Source: Gammaproteobacteria bacterium
GTDB lineage: Bacteria; Pseudomonadota; Gammaproteobacteria; DSM-26407
Direction: 5' to 3'
DNA: 5,300 nt
Assembly: GCA_028694565.1 (NCBI GenBank)
Contig: JAQVKR010000221.1
Span: 1 to 5,300, forward strand
In this document: piece after piece, positions 1 to 5,300 of the stretch
How positions within the stretch are numbered: position 1 is the first letter of the stretch
Layout of the letters: each line of letters opens with the position of its first letter
Notes under the pieces: generated by a model
What the model was told of the DNA's origin: nothing
Databases searched by the model: none
The model's input: only the letters and a program-made list of their open reading frames with translations
Made by a program: the position numbers and the translations under genes

Positions 1-1206
1 GTAGCGCTCCCCGGCGGCATAGCCCTCCGGCTCGTCGTGGGCGTAGCGGTAGGCGTGGCCGTAACCCAGCTCCTTCATCAGGCTGGTGGGCGCGTTGCGC
101 AGGTGCACGGGCACCTCCAGCGTGCCGCTGCGCCGCACATCCTCCCGGGCGGCGCCGTAGGCGGTGTAGACCGCGTTGCTCTTCGGTGCGCAGGCCAGGT
201 AGGCCACCGCCTGGGCCAGGGCCAGCTCCCCTTCCGGGCTGCCCAGCCGGTCGTAGGCGTCCCAGGCGTCCAGCGCCAGGCGCAGGCCCCGGGGATCGGC
301 GTTGCCGATGTCCTCGCTGGCCATGCGCACCACTCGGCGGGCGATGTAGACCGGGTCGCAGCCGCCGTCCAGCATCCGCGCGAGCCAGTAGAGCGCGGCG
401 TCGGGGGCGGAGCCGCGCACCGACTTGTGGAGTGCGGAAATCTGGTCGTAGAAGAGATCGCCACCCTTGTCGAAGCGGCGGACATCGCCACTGAGCACCT
501 CCTCCAGCACCGTGGCGGTGATGACCCGCCGCCCCTCCTCCCCGCCCGCCAGATCGGAGGCGATCTCGAGCAGGTTGAGCGCGCGCCGGGCGTCGCCGTC
601 GGCGGCCTCGGCGATCCGCCGCCGGGTCGCGGCATCCACCGCCAGGCCCTGGCCGCCGAGCCCGCGCTCGGCGTCGGCCAGGGCCTGGCCGAGCAGCGCG
701 TCGATATCCTCCGTGTCCAGCCGCTTGAGCACATAGACCCGGGCCCGCGACAGCAGCGCGTTGTTGAGCTCGAAGGAGGGGTTCTCGGTGGTGGCGCCGA
801 TGAAGGTGACCGTGCCCTCCTCCACGAAGGGCAGGAAGGCGTCCTGCTGGGCCTTGTTGAAACGGTGCACCTCGTCCACGAACAGGATGGTGCCGCGGCC
901 CTCGGAGGCGATGGCCTGCCGGGCCTCCTCCACTGCCGCGCGAATGTCCTTCACCCCCGCCAGGACCGCCGACAGGGTGACGAAGCGGGCGCGGGCGTAA
1001 CCGGCCATCAGCCGCGCCAGGGTGGTCTTGCCGGTGCCGGGCGGCCCCCACAGCACCATGGAGTGCAGGTTGCCCGACTCCACCGCCTGGCGCAGCGGCT
1101 TGCCGGGACCGAGCAGGTGCGGCTGGCCCACGTATTCGTCGAGGTTGCGCGGGCGCATGCGCGCCGCGAGCGGCTGCAGTCGGGTCCCGGGATCGGTGGT
1201 CGGCAT
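1..1206 (-). CDS. rarA: Replication-associated recombination protein A, AAA+ ATPase (3' end outside window)
   Basis: RarA (also called MgsA) belongs to the clamp-loader-like AAA+ family related to eukaryotic WRNIP1/Mgs1. It is a cytoplasmic, DNA-dependent ATPase that acts at stalled or damaged replication forks together with SSB. The ATG at 1206 opens a frame that stays open for 402 codons to the window edge. The E. coli protein is about 447 aa, so roughly 30-50 C-terminal residues are missing. Visible motifs are the N-terminal [14 protein letters not shown] signature (about residues 12-28), Walker [10 protein letters not shown] (54-62), Walker [13 protein letters not shown] (107-118), sensor 1 [12 protein letters not shown] (137-148), arginine finger LLSRAR (151-156), sensor 2 [11 protein letters not shown] (204-214) and the C-terminal oligomerisation block starting [19 protein letters not shown] (about 256-274). 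The sequence upstream of the ATG has no good Shine-Dalgarno. An ATG at codon 17 would cut the conserved N-terminus, so the first ATG is preferred. A repeat element lies 30 bases upstream. Identification is secure. Confidence 0.97.
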   Translation of the reverse strand, partial: MPTTDPGTRLQPLAARMRPRNLDEYVGQPHLLGPGKPLRQAVESGNLHSMVLWGPPGTGKTTLARLMAGYARARFVTLSAVLAGVKDIRAAVEEARQAIASEGRGTILFVDEVHRFNKAQQDAFLPFVEEGTVTFIGATTENPSFELNNALLSRARVYVLKRLDTEDIDALLGQALADAERGLGGQGLAVDAATRRRIAEAADGDARRALNLLEIASDLAGGEEGRRVITATVLEEVLSGDVRRFDKGGDLFYDQISALHKSVRGSAPDAALYWLARMLDGGCDPVYIARRVVRMASEDIGNADPRGLRLALDAWDAYDRLGSPEGELALAQAVAYLACAPKSNAVYTAYGAAREDVRRSGTLEVPVHLRNAPTSLMKELGYGHAYRYAHDEPEGYAAGERY

Positions 1207-1236
1207 CGCTGGAGGGCTCGTCAGGATCGTGCTTCT

Positions 1237-1269
1237 AGTGTACCGCTTCACTCCTGGAGGCACATTCAG
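1237..1269 (+). repeat. Left terminal inverted repeat of the MITE-like element
   Basis: This is the rarA-proximal arm. It begins AGTGTAC, contains TCACTCCTGGAGGCAC, and ends TTCAG. It differs from the reverse complement of the right arm at arm positions 8, 11 and 28 only. The inner CTCCTGGAG is itself nearly palindromic, which could form part of a transposase-binding site. That last point is inference. Confidence 0.85.
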
Positions 1270-1380
1270 CGAGTTGCTGGCCGGTCAGAGGCAAGGCGCG
1301 CCTGCGCAGGAAGGGCTGGCCCCCTTTCAAGCGGGCGCAACGCCGCAGATGGCCGGCCGGCGGCTCGCCCGAAGGGAGCC

Positions 1381-1467
1381 CCCCGAAAGCACCATGACCG
1401 CGTTGCAGCGCTGGACAAGGGAACAGCCATTGCCTGCGCACTGCGCCTTGTCCCGGCGCTTTCGGGG
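1381..1467. repeat. Nested internal stem-loop of the element
   Basis: CCCCGAAAGC at 1381-1390 is perfectly complementary to GCTTTCGGGG at 1458-1467. Inside it, GGACAAGG at 1413-1420 pairs perfectly with CCTTGTCC at 1446-1453 around a 25-base loop. The two stems are nested but separated asymmetrically (22 bases on one side, 4 on the other). Transcribed RNA, or single-stranded DNA, could therefore fold into a long bulged hairpin. It lacks a following T-run, so a simple intrinsic terminator is not indicated. Confidence 0.65.
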
Positions 1468-1472
1468 CGGCT

Positions 1473-1505
1473 CTGAAAGTGCCTCCAGGAGTGACGCAGT
1501 ACACT
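1473..1505 (-). repeat. Right terminal inverted repeat of the MITE-like element
   Basis: This is the lolA-proximal arm. Read on the minus strand it begins AGTGTACTGCGTCACTCC and continues into TGGAGGCAC, then TTCAG after one mismatch. It matches the left arm at 30 of 33 positions, far beyond chance for two sites about 200 bases apart. Confidence 0.85.
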
Positions 1506-1526
1506 TAGGTGCGTTGTGACCGGATG

Positions 1527-1542
1527 GCCGCGCCGGCGCGGC
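1527..1542. terminator. Perfect 16-base GC palindrome after lolA; possible weak terminator
   Basis: GCCGCGCCGGCGCGGC is a perfect palindrome beginning one base past the lolA TGA. As RNA it could form a 6-pair GC stem with a CCGG loop. A hairpin right after a stop codon suggests termination or 3'-end protection of the ftsK-lolA transcript. No U-tract follows on the minus strand, however, so it is not a canonical intrinsic terminator. In DNA this GC-rich the palindrome may also be incidental. Confidence 0.35.
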
Positions 1543-1543
1543 G

Positions 1544-2197
1544 TCAGCCGCCCTCGCCGATGACATCCACGCCGGGTGGCGGGGCGAACTCGAACAGCGC
1601 CGGGTCCAGCCCCGGGTTGGTCTCCACGTCGCTGAAGGTGAGGCGGGTGGACTGGCCGAGGTGATCGGTCAGCTCCATCTGCGCCAGGGTCTCGCCGCGG
1701 AAGCCGATCAGCATCTGCTGGAATACGGCCTCGGGATCGCGGGGTACGAGCTCGTACCAGTGGATGCCCTCCTGGTCGTCCAGGGGGGTGACGATGAAGT
1801 TCTCCTCCAGCCGGCCGAGATTGCCGCCCAGCAGCAGCGCCGGGGTGTTGGCCAGCGCCTGCCCGAGGGGGCGGACCGACACCTGCAGCAGCTCCGGATC
1901 GTAGAGCCACAGCGTCCGGCCGTCGCTGATGACGTGCTGTTCGGCCGGTTCCCGGTAGTCCCAGCGGAAGCGATCCGGCCGCTCCAGCACCATGGTCCCG
2001 GTGGAGCGCTCCATGACCGCGCCGTCCATGTCGCGCACCTCCTGGGCGAAACCCGCGCGCATCTCCCGGGTGTCGGAGAGGAAACGGGTCAGCCGGTCGG
2101 CATCGGCCGCGGCCGCCGCGGCGGTCCAGAGCGCGGCGACGAGCAGCAGCCCGGGGGAGAGGCGGCGGGCGGAAGGTTTCGGCATGGGGAGGCTCAC
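1544..2197 (-). CDS. lolA: Outer-membrane lipoprotein carrier protein LolA
   Basis: LolA is the periplasmic chaperone that takes mature lipoproteins from the inner-membrane LolCDE transporter and hands them to LolB at the outer membrane. The 217-residue product has a Sec-type signal: basic KPSARR (7-12), a hydrophobic stretch SPGLLLVAALWTAAAAAA (14-31) and a likely cleavage near residue 30 before DADRL. The mature part shows the family hallmarks F.AQEV (50-54), the RPDRFRWDYREP block (73-84) whose first Arg matches the functionally important Arg43 of E. coli LolA, ISDGRTLWLYDP (90-101), and the C-terminal LFEFAPPPGVDVI strand (201-213). The start used is GTG at 2197, 5 bases after the ftsK stop, with a weak GGAAG 12 bases upstream. 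An in-frame ATG at 2185 would give 213 aa with the signal intact and cannot be excluded. The spacing implies co-transcription and possibly translational coupling with ftsK. Confidence 0.96.
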   Translation of the reverse strand: MSLPMPKPSARRLSPGLLLVAALWTAAAAAADADRLTRFLSDTREMRAGFAQEVRDMDGAVMERSTGTMVLERPDRFRWDYREPAEQHVISDGRTLWLYDPELLQVSVRPLGQALANTPALLLGGNLGRLEENFIVTPLDDQEGIHWYELVPRDPEAVFQQMLIGFRGETLAQMELTDHLGQSTRLTFSDVETNPGLDPALFEFAPPPGVDVIGEGG

Positions 2198-2202
2198 GGG
2201 GG

Positions 2203-4497
2203 TCAGTCGCTTCCGGGAGGCGGCGGCGCGATCACTTCGCGGCTGCCGTTGGTCTGCATTTCACTCACGATTCCGGCCTGCTCCATCGCCTCGATCATGC
2301 GCGCGGCGCGGTTGTAGCCGATCTTGAGGCGGCGCTGGACGCTGGAGATGGAGGCGCGGCGGGTCTCGGTCACCACCCGCACCGCCTCGTCATAGAGAGG
2401 ATCGGACTCGGCATCCTCCCCGCCCTCGCCGCCGCTGCCGCCCTCGCCGTCGGAACCGCCCTCGAGGACGGCCTCCACGTAGTCGGGCTCGCCGCGGGCG
2501 CGAAGATCCTCCACCACCCGGTGCACCTCCGCGTCGGCGACGTAGGCGCCGTGGACGCGCATCGGCAAGCCGGTGCCCGGAGGCAGGTAGAGCATGTCGC
2601 CATGGCCGAGCAGCTGCTCGGCGCCCGGCTGGTCGAGGATGGTGCGCGAATCCACCTTCGAGGAGACCTGGAAGGCGATGCGGGTCGGTATGTTGGCCTT
2701 GATGAGGCCGGTGATGACATCCACCGAGGGGCGCTGGGTGGCCAGGATCAGGTGGATGCCGGAGGCGCGGGCCTTCTGCGCCAGGCGGGCGATCAGCTCC
2801 TCCACCTTCTTGCCCACCACCATCATCAGGTCGGCGTATTCGTCCACCAGCACCACGATGTAGGGCAGCGGGTCGAGGACCGGCGGCTCGCCCTCCAGAT
2901 CCGGGCTGGCCAGCGGATCGGGGATCGGCGTGCCGGCCTTGTGGGCCTCGCGCACCTTGCGGTTGAAGCCGGCGATGTTGCGCACTCCCAGCGAGGCCAT
3001 GAGGCGGTAGCGGCGCTCCATCTCCGCCACGCACCAGCGCAGGGCGTTGGCGGCCTCCTTCATGTCGGTCACCACCGGGGCGAGCAGGTGGGGTATGCCC
3101 TGGTAGACCGACAGCTCGAGCATCTTGGGATCGATGAGAATGAGGCGGACCTCGTCGGGCAGGGCCTTGTAGACCAGGCTCAGCAGCATGGCGTTCAGGG
3201 CCACCGACTTGCCCGAGCCGGTGGTGCCGGCCACCAGCAGGTGGGGCATGCGGGCGAGATCCACCACCACCGGGTTGCCCGAGATGTCCTTGCCCAGGGC
3301 CAGGGTGAGCGGCGACGCCGCCTCGTCATAGGCCCGCGAGGTGAGCACCTCGCTCAGGTGCACGATGGCGCGGTTCTCGTTGGGTATCTCCAGGCCGATG
3401 ACCGACTTGCCCGGGATGACCTCCACCACGCGCACGCTCACCGCCGAGAGGGAGCGGGCGAGATCCTTGGCCAGGTTGCTGATCTGGTGGCCCTTCACGC
3501 CGGGTGCCGGCTGCAGCTCGAAGCGGGTGATGACCGGGCCGGGGTTGACGGCCACCACCTGCGCCTCGACCCCGAAGTCCATCAGCTTGAGCTCCACCTG
3601 GCGTGAAATGGCCGCCAGGGCCTCCTTCGAGTAGGAGGTCTGGGCCTTGTCGCCCTTGTCCAGCAGCCCCAGGGTGGGCAGGGTGCCGCTCTCCGGGTTC
3701 TTGAACAGGGGGACCTGGCGCTCCTTCTCCACCCGCTTGCTGGGCTCCGGCTGGGAGATGACCGGCTCGATGCGCGGCGGTTTGCGCTTCTCGACCTTCT
3801 TCACCTCGGCCCTGGCGATCTCGCGCCGCTCCTGCACCGCCCGCCGCGCCGCGAGCCGCTCGCGCAGCGACCGTAGCTGGGTGCGGAAGGTATCCAGCGC
3901 CCCGAGGGTGATGCGGCCCACCGCATCCATGAGCCCGAACCAGGAGAGCCCGGTGAACAGGGTCACGCCGGTCAGGAACAGCGCCAGCAGCAGCAGCGTC
4001 GAGCCCATGAAGTTGAACATGGCGTGGAGGCCGCCGCCGACCACCTCGCCGAGGATGCCCCCGCTCGACTGGGGCAGCACCATGGCCGGGGTGTCGAAGT
4101 GCAGCCAGGCGAGGCCGCAGCCGGTGGCGACGGTCACCACGAAGCCGGCCGCGCGCAGCGAGAAGCGGGTCCACTGGGTGGCCATCTCGCCCTGGCGGCC
4201 CTGGAAGACCAGCCAGCCGCTGTAGCCGACCATGAGCGGGACCAGGTAGGCCATGTAGCCGAACAGGGCGAGGAAGATGTCGGCGAACCAGGCGCCGGCC
4301 ACGCCGCCGGCATTGGTTGCCGCGCCGCCGCTGCCGCTGTGGGTCCAGCCGGGATCGGTGGGCTGGTAGGTGACCAGCGCGAGCAGCAGGTAGAGCGCCA
4401 CGGCGGAGAACAGGATCAGCGCCCCCTCGCGCACACCCCTGCCCACGTGTATCGCGAGCGGCAGGCCGTTTCCAGATTTCCGTGATGCCTGTCCCAA
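2203..4497 (-). CDS. ftsK: DNA translocase FtsK
   Basis: FtsK is a septum-anchored, ATP-driven double-stranded DNA pump. It segregates chromosome termini, activates XerCD recombination at dif, and contributes to divisome assembly. The 764-residue product has four predicted membrane helices (about 25-44, 70-98, 112-133, 162-184) with the conserved periplasmic TDPGW and AGAWFAD motifs. A short charged Lys/Glu/Pro linker follows (about 205-275), then the alpha/beta motor with Walker A GTTGSGKS (424-431), Walker [14 protein letters not shown] (547-559) and [21 protein letters not shown] (586-606). The C-terminal gamma winged helix (701-757) contains [21 protein letters not shown], which reads KOPS polarity signals. 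A Gly/Glu/Asp-rich tether (679-699) joins motor and gamma. The length matches short-linker FtsK proteins (about 760-820 aa), not the 1329-aa E. coli protein. The start is TTG at 4497, supported by an upstream purine-rich AAGGAAAAGG and an in-frame TGA further upstream; no Met codon occurs before residue 82. Confidence 0.98.
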   Translation of the reverse strand: MGQASRKSGNGLPLAIHVGRGVREGALILFSAVALYLLLALVTYQPTDPGWTHSGSGGAATNAGGVAGAWFADIFLALFGYMAYLVPLMVGYSGWLVFQGRQGEMATQWTRFSLRAAGFVVTVATGCGLAWLHFDTPAMVLPQSSGGILGEVVGGGLHAMFNFMGSTLLLLALFLTGVTLFTGLSWFGLMDAVGRITLGALDTFRTQLRSLRERLAARRAVQERREIARAEVKKVEKRKPPRIEPVISQPEPSKRVEKERQVPLFKNPESGTLPTLGLLDKGDKAQTSYSKEALAAISRQVELKLMDFGVEAQVVAVNPGPVITRFELQPAPGVKGHQISNLAKDLARSLSAVSVRVVEVIPGKSVIGLEIPNENRAIVHLSEVLTSRAYDEAASPLTLALGKDISGNPVVVDLARMPHLLVAGTTGSGKSVALNAMLLSLVYKALPDEVRLILIDPKMLELSVYQGIPHLLAPVVTDMKEAANALRWCVAEMERRYRLMASLGVRNIAGFNRKVREAHKAGTPIPDPLASPDLEGEPPVLDPLPYIVVLVDEYADLMMVVGKKVEELIARLAQKARASGIHLILATQRPSVDVITGLIKANIPTRIAFQVSSKVDSRTILDQPGAEQLLGHGDMLYLPPGTGLPMRVHGAYVADAEVHRVVEDLRARGEPDYVEAVLEGGSDGEGGSGGEGGEDAESDPLYDEAVRVVTETRRASISSVQRRLKIGYNRAARMIEAMEQAGIVSEMQTNGSREVIAPPPPGSD
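2401..2463 (-). repeat. Low-complexity Gly/Glu/Asp-rich linker coding segment in ftsK
   Basis: Residues 679-699 of FtsK are built almost entirely of Gly, Glu, Ser and Asp with repeated GEGG/GGEGG units. They are encoded by near-repetitive GGC/GAG/GGCGG codon runs. The segment connects the motor to the gamma domain. It is probably a flexible, length-variable tether, and replication slippage on repetitive codons could explain its length. Confidence 0.6.
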
Positions 4498-4550
4498 GTC
4501 CTTTACCTTTTCCTTAAGTAGTTGGGCTAATTTTCAGAATGTTAACGAAA
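4498..4550 (-). promoter_or_regulatory. AT-rich ald-ftsK spacer; candidate ftsK leader/promoter region
   Basis: Only 18 of 53 bases are G or C, against roughly two thirds elsewhere, so this is the sharpest composition dip in the window. On the minus strand it carries GTTAAC (4541-4546), TTAACA-like and TAACAT-like hexamers resembling -35 and -10 elements, and the ftsK ribosome-binding purine run. An imperfect dyad, TCAGAAT (4534-4540) against ATTCCTGA (4553-4560), is centred close to GTTAAC and overlaps the ald stop. No hairpin with a T-tract is visible, so read-through from ald is possible. Promoter assignment is a guess from composition and position, because the hexamers are weak matches. 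Confidence 0.4.
4506..4515 (-). promoter_or_regulatory. Probable ribosome-binding site supporting the ftsK TTG start
   Basis: On the minus strand the run AAGGAAAAGG ends 8 bases before the TTG at 4497, which is normal Shine-Dalgarno spacing. A second AAAGGA (4499-4504) is only one base from the TTG and too close to be used for it. The in-frame codons between the upstream TGA and the TTG include no ATG or GTG, so this site is what decides the TTG start. Confidence 0.55.
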
Positions 4551-5300
4551 TTATTCCTGAGTTGCCAGGATGTTGCGGAGGGCGGGATAGCGGATCTCAC
4601 CGGCTTCGACATTGATGCCCGCGGCCAGGGCCGGACGGCTCTTCCAGTCGCTCTCCAGCAGCCGCGCGGCATAGGGGATGAGCGCCGCGGACAACGCCTG
4701 GGAGGCGGAGCGCGGCACCGCGCCCGGCATGTTGGTGACGGCGAAGTGCACCACACCCTCTTCAACGTAGGTGGGCTCGGCATAGGTGGTGGGCCGGGTG
4801 GTCTCGATGCAGCCGCCCTGATCCACGGAGATGTCCACGATGACGCTGCCGGGCTGCATGGTGGCGACCATGGCCCGGCTCACCACCCGGGGCGCGCGGG
4901 CGCCGGGTATCAGCACCGCGCCCACCAGCAGATCCGCCTGCGCCACGGCCTGCGCCAGCGCGCCGGCATAGGGGTAGAGGGCGGTGACGTTGGGACCGAG
5001 GTCGTGCATGGCCACCAGCTTGTCCGGCTGGCGGTCGAACACCGTCACCCGGGCGCCCGTGGCGGCGGCCGCCGCGGCGGCGTTGCCGCCGGCGACACCG
5101 GCGCCGATGATGACCACGTGGCCGCGCTCGCCCGCGGGCAGGCCGCCGAGCAGCAGGCCCTTGCCGCCCTGGGACCGGTGCAGCAGGTGGGCCCCCACCT
5201 GCACTCCCAGCCGCCCGGCGATGGCGCTCATTGGCGCCAGCAGCGTCAGATGCGTGCCCTCGGACACGGTCTCGAACGCGACCGCCGTCAGGCCGATATC
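4551..5300 (-). CDS. ald: Alanine dehydrogenase, C-terminal part (5' end outside window)
   Basis: Alanine dehydrogenase catalyses the reversible NAD-dependent oxidative deamination of L-alanine to pyruvate and ammonia in the cytoplasm. The frame is open from the window edge to the TAA at 4551-4553, giving 249 residues of a family that is usually about 370 aa, so about 120 N-terminal residues lie outside. These would include the substrate-binding Arg, Lys and catalytic His. Visible in order are LAPMSAIAGRLGVQVGAH (21-38), the Rossmann NAD motif VIIGAGVAGGNAA (63-75), the VFD acidic end of the second strand that binds the adenosine ribose, VGAVLIPGARAPRVVS, the catalytic-loop motif DISVDQGGC, and FAVTNMPGAVPRSAS near the active site. 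GTG at 5265-5267 is an internal Val, not the start. It reads toward ftsK with a 53-base gap. Pyridine nucleotide transhydrogenase alpha is the closest relative, but it lacks this alanine-dehydrogenase-type C-terminus. The assignment is secure. Confidence 0.95.
   Translation of the reverse strand, partial: DIGLTAVAFETVSEGTHLTLLAPMSAIAGRLGVQVGAHLLHRSQGGKGLLLGGLPAGERGHVVIIGAGVAGGNAAAAAAATGARVTVFDRQPDKLVAMHDLGPNVTALYPYAGALAQAVAQADLLVGAVLIPGARAPRVVSRAMVATMQPGSVIVDISVDQGGCIETTRPTTYAEPTYVEEGVVHFAVTNMPGAVPRSASQALSAALIPYAARLLESDWKSRPALAAGINVEAGEIRYPALRNILATQE

Larger units (their letters stand above)
1237..1505. mobile_element. MITE-like non-coding element with terminal inverted repeats
   Basis: The segment is bounded by 33-base terminal inverted repeats (1237-1269 and 1473-1505) that match at 30 of 33 positions and begin AGTGTAC at both tips. 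Its 269-base size, lack of a transposase, dense internal dyads and position in an intergenic gap are typical of a miniature inverted-repeat transposable element moved in trans by a related transposase. The interior contains nested stems at 1381-1390/1458-1467 and 1413-1420/1446-1453, a GGCTC/GAGCC hairpin at 1362-1380, a GCAACGC/GCGTTGC pair at 1337-1343/1400-1406, and the self-palindromes GGCGCGCC (1295-1302), CCTGCGCAGG (1301-1310) and GGCCGGCC (1351-1358). No convincing target-site duplication flanks it: the left flank reads CTTCT and the right flank TAGGT. It is either an old insertion or one whose true edges differ by a base or two. The parent insertion-sequence family cannot be named from this window. 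A structured RNA or a REP-type repeat is the alternative. Confidence 0.75.
1207..1543. other. lolA-rarA intergenic region, mostly occupied by a repeat element
   Basis: This 337-base gap lies between the lolA stop and the rarA start. It holds a 269-base inverted-repeat element (1237-1505), a 30-base leader next to rarA (1207-1236), and a 38-base tail next to lolA (1506-1543) that includes a 16-base palindrome. Short open frames exist here on both strands, but they run into the neighbouring genes or lack recognisable protein features, so I regard the gap as non-coding. I see no tRNA, no riboswitch fold and no clear sigma-70 promoter. Confidence 0.75.

Noticed and set aside
82..89. GCTGGTGG, identical to the E. 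coli Chi octamer
   Set aside because: It is a single chance-level occurrence inside rarA, and the host's Chi sequence is unknown.
37..1476. Long open frame on the plus strand (479 codons)
   Set aside because: It runs antisense to rarA and through the repeat element, with low-complexity Gly/Ala/Arg-rich translation and no family motif. It is a shadow of codon bias in high-GC DNA.
1230..1512. Target-site duplication flanking the element
   Set aside because: The immediate flanks (CTTCT on the left, TAGGT on the right) do not form a convincing direct repeat. A TA dinucleotide near each tip is not in register with the arms.
1266..1910. Open frames crossing the repeat element on the minus strand
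   Set aside because: They combine out-of-frame lolA sequence with the non-coding element. Their Arg/Ala/Pro-rich translations show no motif, and repeat elements of this kind often produce spurious hypothetical-protein calls.
2521..3606. Long open frame on the plus strand (361 codons) inside ftsK
   Set aside because: It is fully antisense to the conserved FtsK motor domain, and its His/Gly/Ala-rich product has no recognisable domain. It is a codon-bias shadow.
3157..3683. Two GGGCAGGG octamers on the plus strand (3157-3164 and 3676-3683) resembling FtsK-orienting KOPS
   Set aside because: Two or three matches are expected by chance in 5.3 kb of DNA this GC-rich. Polarity cannot be judged without genome-wide skew.
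5056..5090. GCGGCGGCCGCCGC-type palindromic run
   Set aside because: It is explained by consecutive Ala codons after the Rossmann motif of alanine dehydrogenase. Similar runs in the lolA signal peptide (about 2105-2125) have the same cause.
1..5300. CRISPR array, tRNA/rRNA gene, defence island or prophage module
   Set aside because: No regularly spaced direct repeats, no tRNA-like cloverleaf and no defence or phage protein motifs were seen. The window is accounted for by four core genes and one short repeat element.

Overview
The window reads as chromosomal core-genome DNA of a high-GC (roughly two-thirds G+C) gammaproteobacterium. The layout ftsK-lolA-rarA on one strand is the classic gammaproteobacterial cell-division/envelope neighbourhood, usually followed by serS. 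An alanine dehydrogenase gene directly upstream of ftsK, together with the base composition, would fit an Ectothiorhodospiraceae- or Chromatiales-like organism. That assignment is inference and rests on no database comparison.

All four genes lie on the minus strand, so transcription runs from high to low coordinates. First comes the C-terminal two thirds of alanine dehydrogenase (ald, 4551-5300, entering from the right edge). A 53-base AT-rich spacer (4498-4550) follows. Then comes ftsK (2203-4497, 764 aa, apparent TTG start), a complete short-linker DNA translocase with four membrane segments, a RecA-like motor and a gamma winged-helix domain. lolA (1544-2197, 217 aa) starts 5 bases after the ftsK stop and encodes the periplasmic lipoprotein carrier. 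Last is rarA (1-1206, running off the left edge with 402 codons visible), a clamp-loader-like AAA+ ATPase.

The one non-housekeeping item lies between lolA and rarA. This 337-base gap is mostly filled by a 269-base non-coding element (1237-1505) with 33-base terminal inverted repeats that match at 30 of 33 positions and several nested internal hairpins. It looks like a miniature inverted-repeat transposable element (MITE). Its edge lies 30 bases upstream of the rarA start codon, so it may separate rarA from ftsK-lolA transcription or modulate it. A perfect 16-base GC palindrome sits just after the lolA stop.

Functionally, ftsK and lolA suit co-expression through tight spacing: FtsK clears and unlinks chromosome termini at the septum, and LolA carries lipoproteins to the outer membrane. 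RarA acts at stalled replication forks. Ald interconverts L-alanine and pyruvate and is metabolically unrelated. I found no new multi-gene system. The candidate mobile repeat is the main item worth following up.
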